From the NCBI GenBank assembly GCA_035610365.1, contig CM069432.1, positions 265,109,177-265,173,176 of the forward strand: 64,000 bases of DNA, read 5' to 3'. Within the stretch, counting starts at the first letter, position 1, and each line of letters opens with the position of its first letter. Positions 56,930-64,000 of the stretch are shown here, in pieces. The DNA is from Aquatica leii (taxonomy: Eukaryota > Arthropoda > Insecta > Coleoptera > Lampyridae). Made by a program: the position numbers and the translations under genes. The notes beneath the pieces were generated by a model. It made no database searches. It was not told where the DNA came from and was given only the letters and a program-made list of their open reading frames with translations.

Positions 56930-57930
56930 GACTACTTCTGGACTGGAAAGAAAGCAGGTGACAACCAACCTGGGAAGAAGTGAGTGGTTTGGGCAGAAAC
57001 ATCAAAGCGTACTGGGCGCAGTGGGACTCTTTGATAGTAGAAGACGGTCTTCTTAAGCGATCCCTAGAAACAGGAAACAGACTACAGTTGGTAGTGCCGA
57101 AGAGCAGGGTGCCAGAAGTGTTGAAGCATCTCGACGATGGGACATCAGGAAGACACTTTGGCATTAAGAAGACGTTGGGTACAGTGCGAGAACGATTCTA
57201 CTGGATGAACTGCAAAGAGGACGTCATGAAATGGTACCGTAAATGCATAGTCTGCGCATCAGGAAATTGTCCAGCGAGAAAACGCAAAGCACCCATAAAA
57301 CAATACAACGTAGGAAGCTCTTTGGAAATAGTAGCAATTGACATCACAGAGCCGTTCCCAAAATCCGATTCGGGAAATAAATACATCCTGGTGGCGATGG
57401 ATTATTTCACGAAATGGACGGAGGCTTACGCCATACCCAATCAGGAAGCAGCTACAGTCGCAGACGTATTAGTAAAGGAGTTTTTCTGCCGGTTTAGAGT
57501 TCCGTTGGAATTACACTCCGATCAAGGCCGCAATTTTGAGTCTGGGCTGTTTCAAAAAATTTTCCGACTGTTAGTAATTAAAAAGACTAGGACAACGCCT
57601 CTCCATCCTCAATCTGATGGCATGGTTGAACGGATGAATCGAACAATGGGCAAGTACTTAGCCAAGATAGTGTCCGAACACCAAAGAGACTGGGATCAGT
57701 ACTTGCACCTTTTCCTAATGGCATACCGATCATCCGTTCACGAAAGCACAGACCAAACACCATCCTGTGTAATGCTCGGTCGTGAAATACGATTGCCATG
57801 CGACCTTCAATTTGGACGAGACCGGAAGAGGAAGTCGCTGGAAAAGATTACGTCAGCAAGCTGGCCAAGAGGCTGGATGAAGTACTTGAAGATTCCCGTA
57901 AAAACACACAAATTGCCAGCGACAGGATGA
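56930..57930 (+). CDS. Integrase, zinc and catalytic domains
   Basis: After the deletion the frame enters integrase: [12 protein letters not shown] with CIVC (HHCC zinc domain) and the core with Asp in [10 protein letters not shown]. Asp in LHSDQGRNF and Glu in [10 protein letters not shown] complete the DDE set. All catalytic residues are present. Near 57815 (after DLQFGR) a one-base shift sends this frame into a dead end while the carboxy domain continues in the frame 57798-58319. Integrase inserts the DNA copy into the host genome. Confidence 0.88.
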
Positions 57931-58319
57931 AAACAAGATATGACGTCAAGGCACAAAATGGTGGGTTTCAACCTGGCGATATGGTCTGGTTGTATAACCC
58001 TCAAAGGAGACGTGGTTTGTCGCCGAAGCTGCAAAGGCAATGGGAGGGTCCCTATGAAGTCGTGCAGCGTATTAACGACGTTATATATCGCATCCGAAAA
58101 CCGCCCAGAGGCAAGCCAAAAGTGGTCCACGTCGATCGTCTAGCCCCGTTTGCTGGCGATAACCACAATGCGCAAGTTCAGGTCCGAACCAGAGTAATAA
58201 GTAGCAGAACCAGGAATCCAATCGAAGAAATGGAGTTCGAGAAGTTTATGAACTTATACGGAGGTTCTGGAAAAGCTAGGTTCGGAGTTACCACCGAGGA
58301 ACAACAAGACCTGTTCTAG
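57798..58319 (+). CDS. Integrase carboxy domain, ending in TAG
   Basis: This frame gives [17 protein letters not shown], then the SH3-like carboxy domain (FQPGDMVWLYNPQRRRG, LQRQWEGPYEVVQRINDVIY, KVVHVDRLAPF) and a ~50-residue tail. It closes with TAG at 58317-58319. The same frame continues open for another 210 codons with a macrodomain, so the TAG is the only thing separating integrase from the accessory module. Confidence 0.88.
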   Translation: MRPSIWTRPEEEVAGKDYVSKLAKRLDEVLEDSRKNTQIASDRMKTRYDVKAQNGGFQPGDMVWLYNPQRRRGLSPKLQRQWEGPYEVVQRINDVIYRIRKPPRGKPKVVHVDRLAPFAGDNHNAQVQVRTRVISSRTRNPIEEMEFEKFMNLYGGSGKARFGVTTEEQQDLF

Positions 58320-58952
58320 ACACAAAAAGATTACGCCATCGTACATTGCGTGAGCGAGGATCTTGACATGTCCAAAGGGGTTGCAGTCGTGTTTAAAAAG
58401 AAGTTTGGGCAGCTAGATGAATTACGAAGACAGCAACCGGCAGTCGGAAAAGTTTTAGGACTACGTGGTGACGGACGCTTCGTTTTCTATCTGGTCACCA
58501 AGAAATACTCACGTGTCAAACCGTTATACAAAGATCTGTGGCGAACATTATGGAGTCTCAAGAGAGAAATAGAGTTCCATCATGTTAAGAAATTGGCAGT
58601 ACTCAAGCTTGGTTGTGGCTTAGATCAACTGAATTGGAGGACAGTTCGAAACATGTTGGAGGTCGTCTTCCGAGGAACAGGCATTCAAGTGTTGGTCTGT
58701 AGTTACCAACCAAGGAGAATATTGGGTCAGGAAAAGTCCATTGCCTGTTACTTTTATGGTCAAGTAAGTTGCCGAAATGGAGGAAGCTGCCGCTATCGCC
58801 ACGATCCTTTTTACAGGTGTCGCATCCAGTCTCCTGTTCTGGGACAGAACAGTCCTAAGAAGGGGGCAGTGAAACGTTCGAGAAATTATTTGCAAATGCA
58901 AGAGCCTTCTACAAGCTGTTATCCATCTTCTAGAATATATACCGAGAAATAG
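58320..58952 (+). CDS. Macrodomain (TARG1/OARD1-like) plus CCCH zinc finger, accessory module of Gypsy pol
   Basis: 210 residues in the pol frame after TAG. Residues ~4-129 are a macrodomain close in pattern to TARG1/OARD1, an ADP-ribose-protein hydrolase: YAIVHCVSEDLDMSKGVA, VFKKKFG, GRFVFYLVTKK, KPLY, LGCGLDQLNW. The Lys in VTKK and the Asp in GCGLD, which correspond to the catalytic pair known for TARG1, are kept. Residues 143-161 form a CCCH finger with spacing C-x7-C-x5-C-x3-H, a type that usually binds RNA. No methionine precedes the first strand: the first ATG (58368) lies inside the domain. So it is likely made as an extension of pol by read-through, or the TAG is a mutation. The end of the frame runs into the 3' LTR. 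Confidence 0.85.
   Translation, partial: TQKDYAIVHCVSEDLDMSKGVAVVFKKKFGQLDELRRQQPAVGKVLGLRGDGRFVFYLVTKKYSRVKPLYKDLWRTLWSLKREIEFHHVKKLAVLKLGCGLDQLNWRTVRNMLEVVFRGTGIQVLVCSYQPRRILGQEKSIACYFYGQVSCRNGGSCRYRHDPFYRCRIQSPVLGQNSPKKGAVKRSRNYLQMQEPSTSCYPSSRIYTEK
58858..58869 (+). promoter_or_regulatory. Polypurine tract of the macrodomain Gypsy
   Basis: GAAGGGGGCAG lies directly before the 3' LTR, within the reading frame of the accessory module. The same tract is kept in the antisense remnant at 18.4 kb. Confidence 0.7.
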
Positions 58953-59349
58953 AGAACACTCGAGAAGGATTTGCAGATGTGTATAAATACGGAAGAGAGA
59001 AATCGTAGGTCAGTTATTGCTGGAATGCAAATACAGCAGTTTTAAGAAGATTATTAAAGTGGAAATAAATAAGTCGTTAGCACGCGTGTGTCTAGATAAA
59101 TATACCGAGAATAATCGTGTACGTGATTTTTAGTATAAACAAGTGTGAAGCTATCCGAGGACGTTATCTTATCTTCGTGTAAGTGATAGTGTTCTACAAC
59201 GGTTATACATAAATTAGTGTAAGTGTTTTCATTAAATATTATTAGGTTTCATTAGTTCGGTTAATTTAAAAGTGTACATATTTCTAGAATAAGTAAAACA
59301 TATTTTTAGTCGTTTAAATAAATTAGTTTTAATCATAAAATACGCAACA
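58870..59349 (+). repeat. 3' LTR of the macrodomain Gypsy
   Basis: 480 bp, aligned end to end with 53797-54273. One of the two TTCTAGAA boxes is kept and the other is changed. It is followed by the ATAT duplication. Confidence 0.92.
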
Positions 59350-59519
59350 ATATGTAAAGGTTTACATTGGCAAACAACAAGAAGCGTCTAAATGCTAACA
59401 AAAAGGTGTTTCGCTACAAACTTTAGGTGAACGGTTTTTGTAGAGAAATAGACCAACAAACATACGTTTTGATAATTTTAGAATTACGACCCTTGCAATC
59501 TTTTATGCGGAAAAGACCA

Positions 59520-60065
59520 TCTTAGTGTACCCCACAGACAAAGAAGTTTTTCATACCCGAAAAAATGCAAAAAAGATTGTTCTCAAGAACCACGAGACCA
59601 CACGGGAAGAACTCACAACATTTTGTGAAGATCCTTTCTACGCTCAAAACTAAACCTCTTATAAATACACTACTAGCCAGAGCCGAAACCATCAGTGATA
59701 ACCTACATCTAGCCAATGACAAGATACACCTCAACAAAGCACTCAAAAAGAATGGTTATACAGACATAGACATAAAGAGAGTCCCAAGAAAGCGGACGTA
59801 TCAGCAAACAGAAACAGAACCAACAAAAGGGATAGCCTGTTTACCGTACATAGCGGAAGTTAGTTAGAGAATAAGAAAAATCCTAAAGAAACAGAAGATA
59901 TAAGTACGCTTTGGCATCACCACGTCAATCTAAAAGTATCTACCAAGACGAAAAGACAAGTTAACAAGAACAAAGACAAAAGATATCTATAAGATAACAT
60001 GCCAATGCGGAGAGTGCATGTCGGGTACACAAGAAGAACACGAGCATTATAGAATTTTAACAGAG
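59520..60065 (+). pseudogene. Penelope-like remnant B
   Basis: Frames give AETISDNLHLANDKIHLNKAL, KKNGYTDIDIKRVPRKR and IACLPYIAEVS. After a break, a KITCQCGECMSG-like segment marks the start of a GIY-YIG nuclease. The catalytic palm is absent. At ~60062 it joins macrodomain sequence. Confidence 0.72.
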
Positions 60066-60193
60066 AAATGGAATTTCATAACATTAAAAAATTGGCAGTA
60101 ACCATGCTTGGTTGCCGCTTAAATCAACTGGATTGGAAGACATTTCGAAATATGTTAGAAGTCGTCTTCCAAAGAACAAGCGTTCAATTGTTC
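60066..60193 (+). pseudogene. Macrodomain fragment, copy at 60.1 kb
   Basis: The frame starting MEFHNIKKLAVTMLGCRLN matches residues ~85-125 of the module at 58320, including the last helix (NMLEVVF). The catalytic GCGLD reads GCRLN, so the Asp is lost. It is cut at ~60193 by a reversed BEL scrap. Confidence 0.78.
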
Positions 60194-60214
60194 AATAATA
60201 GCTATATACTTGTC

Positions 60215-60490
60215 AAGCAAAGTACACAATTCTTCAAAGTTTCGAACAAAAGTCCCTAATACACGCTTAATAGTTGCTTTGCAAGATTTCATTCCTGCTT
60301 CCTACAAACCACCAAAACGTGGACTATGTGCATCGATAAAGTGTCTTTTAACATTCTCATTACCAAGAGTTTTAATAATAGTAAAATGCTGGGCAACAAA
60401 CAAATTTTGTAATTCCTGCAACTCATAGGTAGCGTCATTATCAAAATAAATTTGTAAAAGTTTACCGCGGTAAACAACAACAAACGTCTA
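60215..60490 (-). pseudogene. BEL/Pao integrase scrap
   Basis: The minus strand gives YFDNDATYELQELQNLF, HSPRFGGL, a stop, then EAGMKSCKATIKRVLG, the BEL/Pao integrase core around its second Asp and Glu. It is related to the scrap at 53615-53790, and sits between the two cassette copies. Confidence 0.75.
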
Positions 60491-61290
60491 AATGCTAACA
60501 AAAACGTGTTCCGTCACTAACTCTAGGTGAACGGCTTTTGTAGATAAAGAGATCAACAAACACAAGCTTTGATAATTTTAGGATTACGGCTCTTGTGATC
60601 TTTTAGACCAGCTTAGTGTACCCCACTGACAAAGAAGTCTTCCATACCCGAAGAAATGCAGAAAAGATTGTCCCAGGAACTACGAGACCAGCCAAACTAT
60701 ACGGTACACCAAAAATACTGAAACCCCAGACCGGGCAGATTACATCAAACGTGAAGAACTCACAACATTTTGTGAAGATCCTTTCTACGCTCAAAACTGA
60801 ACCTTTTATAAACATACTACTATTTAGAGCCAAAACCATCAGTAATAACCTGCATCTAGCCGGTGACAAAGTGCACTTCAACAAAGCACTTAAAAAGAAT
60901 GGTTACACAGACATAGACAAAAAGACAGTCACGAGAAAGCGGACGAATCGGCAAACAGAACCAACCAAAAGGATTTCCTGACGAAACAAAAGATATAAGT
61001 ACGCCTTGGCATCACCACGTCAATCTAAAAGTATCTACCAAGACCAAAAGACAAGTTAACAAGAACAAAGACAAAAGATATCTATAAGATAACATGCCAA
61101 TGCGGAGATTGCTATGTTGGACACACAAGAAAAACACACGAGCATTATGGAATCTTAAAAAAGAGAAATGGAATTTCATAACATTAAAAAATTGGCAGTA
61201 ACCAGGCTTGGTTGCCGCTTAAATCAACTGGATTGGAAGACATTTCGAAATATGTTAGAAGTCGTCTTCCAAAGAACAAGCGTTCAATTG
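60455..61290 (+). repeat. Duplicated Penelope-macrodomain cassette, copy 2
   Basis: Partner of 59354-60200, better preserved. Its macrodomain part extends further (to ~61461). Confidence 0.8.
60600..61161 (+). pseudogene. Penelope-like remnant C
   Basis: The frame 60616-60981 has RPAKLYGTPKILKPQTG, HFVKILSTLKTEP and KALKKNGYTDIDKK. Further on, KITCQCGDCYVGHTRKTHE opens a GIY-YIG nuclease with its Cys pair. The reverse transcriptase palm is missing, so this copy is dead. It joins the macrodomain fragment at ~61165. Confidence 0.75.
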
Positions 61291-61461
61291 TTGGTCTGCA
61301 GTCACCATCCAAGTAGAACATTGGACCATAAACAATTCATTGACTGCTACTTCTATGAAATAGAGAGAGCTGCCGTTAACACCACGGCTCATTCCATCGG
61401 TGCCGCGTCCAGCTTCCTGTTCAAGCCAATTACCGGTACAGAATGTTCTCGTAGTAGATAA
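61165..61461 (+). pseudogene. Macrodomain-CCCH fragment, copy at 61.2 kb
   Basis: This open frame of ~97 residues begins within macrodomain strand 5 (MEFHNIKKLAV), has GCRLN in place of GCGLD, keeps NMLEVVF and CSHHPSRTL, and continues into the CCCH area (DCYFYEIERAAVNTTAHS). There only the first Cys and the His remain. The finger is destroyed. It stays open to 61461, longer than expected for random decay, but catalytic residues are lost. Confidence 0.78.
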
Positions 61462-61464
61462 TAT

Positions 61465-62590
61465 GAGAGTGTATTAAGTGATTAATTATCTTATCCATAG
61501 ACAATATACTGTTACAGTAATAAATAAATTAGCGTAAGTCTTATTTCTATCAAACTGTTCGTTTGCTATTATTCTTTAGCATGTATTGATTTTCATTGCC
61601 TGAAAAATCTTAACGTTAAGGCAGACAGTAAAAGTACAAACGAACTAGTTAAAAAACATTCATCCTCATTGTGTTCCGAAATCTGCACTAGAAATATCAA
61701 AAACGTCGCCAACAAAATTATTTTTAGCCAATATTGTACAAAATGAGCAAGACAGAACTTAACATAGTAACAAAATTTCTAACAGGTCATAGAACTAGGA
61801 ACAGGAACCGAGAAATCGCAATGCATAACTCATATCTCTTGCTAAACTACATCCTTTTGTGACAAACAAGTTTTGTGAAAAGCGTAGACGCCCAAGAGCA
61901 AATCCCAAATTGACTATATCAAATAGAAAAAGTTGATCTACATACCGAAGAACCTACTCGACTCAATATATTGAAACGGACCGTCAGTGTGAAAACGTCA
62001 TAAAATGAAGCCGAAGTAACCACATATGTCGAAAAAAAAAACAATTTGTTATCAGTGAAGCGAAACAACGGCAACAAGTTAATCCGCTAGCATACAACTA
62101 CCACATTCTGTAGGTGTCCAGCTAGTACGTAGATTTGTTCCACCGCAGTGGGAATAAGTCTTAAGAAATGAAGCAAATAATTTCAATAAGAAAAATCGGG
62201 CGGTTTCGATTTAGGCATGGTTTACAAGCACAACAGTTTCAAATACCTGGTGTAATATTACGAAAGCGACAAAGCGACCCTTGACCAAAAAGCCGCGGTG
62301 ATCGCCAAAAGAAACTCGACCGAAACGCACATGTTCGACTAAACCCATAAGCTATATTCAGATTATAAAATACGTTTAAGCAAGATAATAATTGATTAGA
62401 TCTAATTTTCGAATTTTTATAATTAGAACTATCGGTAATCACTAGTTTAAGTCATAAACGCTTTCAATGTAAAGAGCTATCAACCTAGAACGAAAGTACG
62501 TAAAACAAGTAAAAATTTAAAGGTTGAAATTGTATAAACAGACAAGCAATTGTAAAGATTATTAGCGTTGTAGATGTGATAAGATTAAAC
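61465..62590. other. Unassigned region
   Basis: No gene recognised. A weak FKYLV-like frame near 62250-62300 could be the end of a LINE reverse transcriptase, too weak to call. Confidence 0.35.
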
Positions 62591-62594
62591 ATAT

Positions 62595-62733
62595 TGTTAC
62601 GAATTTTGTTCGGTATTTATACACATTTGCAAATCCTTCTCGAGTGTTCCCTATCCTTCGGTACATCTTCTAGAAGATGGATAACAACTTCTAAAAGGCT
62701 CTTGAATTTGCAAATAACTTCTCGAACGTTTCA
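62595..62733 (-). repeat. Mini solo LTR of the macrodomain Gypsy family
   Basis: On the minus strand it starts TGAAACGTTCGAG, runs through CTTCTAGAAGATG and a TATAAATA box, and ends CGTAACA. It is only 139 bp. It is flanked by ATAT on both sides (62591-62594 and 62734-62737), the same duplication as the full element, so it was inserted as a unit or arose by recombination plus deletion inside a solo LTR. Confidence 0.78.
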
Positions 62734-62737
62734 ATAT

Positions 62738-64000
62738 GATCTAGGTTAAAGTAAAGTTGAACTATTCAATGCATGTTTATACTCAGTAGCGCCTTAGTTC
62801 ATTGTTAATTACAAAGAAAGTTGCGGAATTGATAAATTTTATTCCAGTTGAAACACGCAGCGCCATCCAGTAACGGCGTGGTAATATCTTAACGGTAGAA
62901 AAGGGGATAACGCCACCTTTGGGAGGATGAGTAAAGGTGAGAAGCCAATTGGCAGATTTGGTACTGAGAGCGTTTCAAAACTTAACTAATCCAAGTAAAA
63001 AACGGTTTCAGAAACAAGTCAAAATTGTGCACAATGAAGGAGGAGAAAGTTTTAAACGAAAGTTTCAAAAACCCTAACGCGAAGCAAACAAGAGGATGGA
63101 ATGGAATTGCGGACGGCATACGGTAGTTCTTCTTTTCATCACGTCTCGCAAAAGGAGTTACTTAACTTAACTTAACTGAATTCAATACGGGCTTCAATTT
63201 GGACCTTTTATTGTGTAAACGTGTAATTATTTAGTGTTCACTGACGTTTGTATGAAAATTTGTTTAACTTTAATTTTGCTTTTATGTCAAACAGATTTTA
63301 ACTTAAATTTTACGCTTCGGATCGTTTGTTAGCTATTAAGTTAAATTTATTTAAATGTGCATTTATAAGTTTATTCGATTATTGTACGAGAGATGCGATG
63401 AATTGAGATACCGTCTAACGCGATAAAATTGAGAAAAATTATCTAACATCAATCTTAACATTCAAACATTTTTTTCTGTTGAAAACAAAGAGAGCAAGTT
63501 TGATATATTTTTGTTTGTTTGTTTTGTCTTTGGCTATTGACGTGTTGCTTATAAAGTTTGTTTTACTTCTTTTGCGCCGAAAGTTTACGCTGAGAACATC
63601 TAATGAATTGAGTTCAAACATCAATCATTTCGCGTCGCGATGTTTTATTGTGAGTCCAGTCTGGTGTAAGTTTTCTTTAGATATGACAGGGACAGGGTAT
63701 CGCGAACGCGACAAACTGTTGAAAAAGTCCAGTTTGTAAACTGTGGATGCAAATTTCCAAACATAGCTCGAATCGTGTCATAATCTCAGAAGCTGATGAA
63801 CTGTGAACCGCTATAAAACTCGGGCAAAATCTAGTTTGTTTTTGTTGCGTTCGAAATACGCGCCAAGTAATTAGAATATTGAGAAGCAATTGCCAGGGAT
63901 CACGCGATATAAATTGTTTATCTGATTATCTATCATATTTAACCAAGATCCGGTTAAATTTCTGTTAGTTCCATCTTTGCTCTAACATTTATTGTAACTA
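62738..64000. other. Unassigned right end
   Basis: AT-rich, with a moderately GC-rich patch at 62850-63150. No gene or repeat partner within the window was recognised. The short repeat ACTTAACTTAACTTAACT is at ~63162. Confidence 0.35.

Larger units (their letters stand above)
53797..59349 (+). mobile_element. Ty3/Gypsy element carrying a macrodomain-CCCH module
   Basis: This is a 5553 bp element with TG...CA long terminal repeats of 477 and 480 bp, flanked by ATAT on both sides (53793-53796 and 59350-59353). Order: LTR, primer site, gag with coiled coil and zinc knuckle, protease, stub of reverse transcriptase, large deletion, integrase, then a macrodomain plus CCCH finger in the pol frame after one TAG. 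The LTRs differ at many positions, so the insertion is not recent. Frame breaks and the missing polymerase core make this copy non-autonomous. Confidence 0.92.
59354..60200 (+). repeat. Duplicated Penelope-macrodomain cassette, copy 1
   Basis: It matches ~60455-61290 in the same order: a leader with CGTCTAAATGCTAACAAAAA, the Penelope scrap with the CCCCAC(A/T)GACAAAGAAG start, then a macrodomain fragment. The period is about 1.1 kb. Copy 1 carries extra damage around the LYGTPK region. Confidence 0.8.

Noticed and set aside
58620..58901. 93-residue minus-strand frame opposite the macrodomain, similar to a plus-strand frame at 18378-18713
   Set aside because: Both are antisense shadows of the same macrodomain-CCCH module; the similarity comes from the sense strand.

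Overview
The window looks like AT-rich, repeat-dense nuclear DNA from an insect. The evidence is an intronless divergent ionotropic receptor, small genes with 45-72 bp introns, and a mix of Copia, Ty3/Gypsy, BEL/Pao, Penelope-like, LINE and Ginger-type elements. A beetle is a guess only. I see three host protein genes. They are a chemoreceptor of the ionotropic receptor (IR) family (4839-6569, minus), a complete four-exon CRAL-TRIO/SEC14-type gene (31144-31971, minus), and the last four exons of a zinc transporter of the SLC30/CDF family (51520-52337, minus). I saw no rRNA, tRNA or CRISPR. Almost everything else is mobile DNA, mostly broken and often nested.

1-6.6 kb: tandem segmental duplication with a ~2.73 kb period. 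It left two decayed IR gene fragments beside one intact IR gene, and each repeated unit carries the same Copia and Gypsy debris. 7.4 kb: a broken THAP-domain exon. 9.5-13.2 kb: a fold-back element split by a complete Ginger-type DNA transposon (10512-13102) with ~230 bp terminal inverted repeats (TIRs), TGTCG termini and a TATA target duplication. 13.6-18.2 kb: a complete Copia element with identical 236 bp long terminal repeats (LTRs) and three frame breaks. 18.4-21.7 kb: an antisense remnant of a macro-domain module, a Penelope-type inverted-repeat hairpin and a BEL/Pao gag-protease remnant. 21.7-31 kb: mostly unrecognised AT-rich DNA plus a 2.2 kb element with TA target duplication.

32.6-36.2 kb: a decayed LINE with extreme purine/pyrimidine strand bias. 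37.3-39.7 kb: a pair of ~0.8 kb direct repeats. 40.5-47.6 kb: an old plus-strand Gypsy broken by a LINE fragment and by a minus-strand Gypsy (43274-47230, CCTA target duplication). 47.7-48.7 kb: a Penelope-like remnant with inverted terminal repeats carrying a hammerhead-ribozyme-like core. 49-50.2 kb: a second short TA-duplicating element. 52.4-53.8 kb: BEL and Penelope scraps abutting the zinc transporter.

53797-59349 holds the most interesting object: a Gypsy-type LTR element whose pol frame continues, after one TAG codon, into a TARG1/OARD1-like macrodomain (ADP-ribose-binding/hydrolysing fold) followed by a CCCH zinc finger. Remnants of this module recur at 18.4, 60.1 and 61.2 kb, the last two fused to Penelope-like fragments in a duplicated ~1.1 kb cassette. 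A 139 bp mini-LTR of the same family lies at 62595-62733. So the macrodomain-zinc finger unit is a recurring part of this repeat family and not a one-off host gene.
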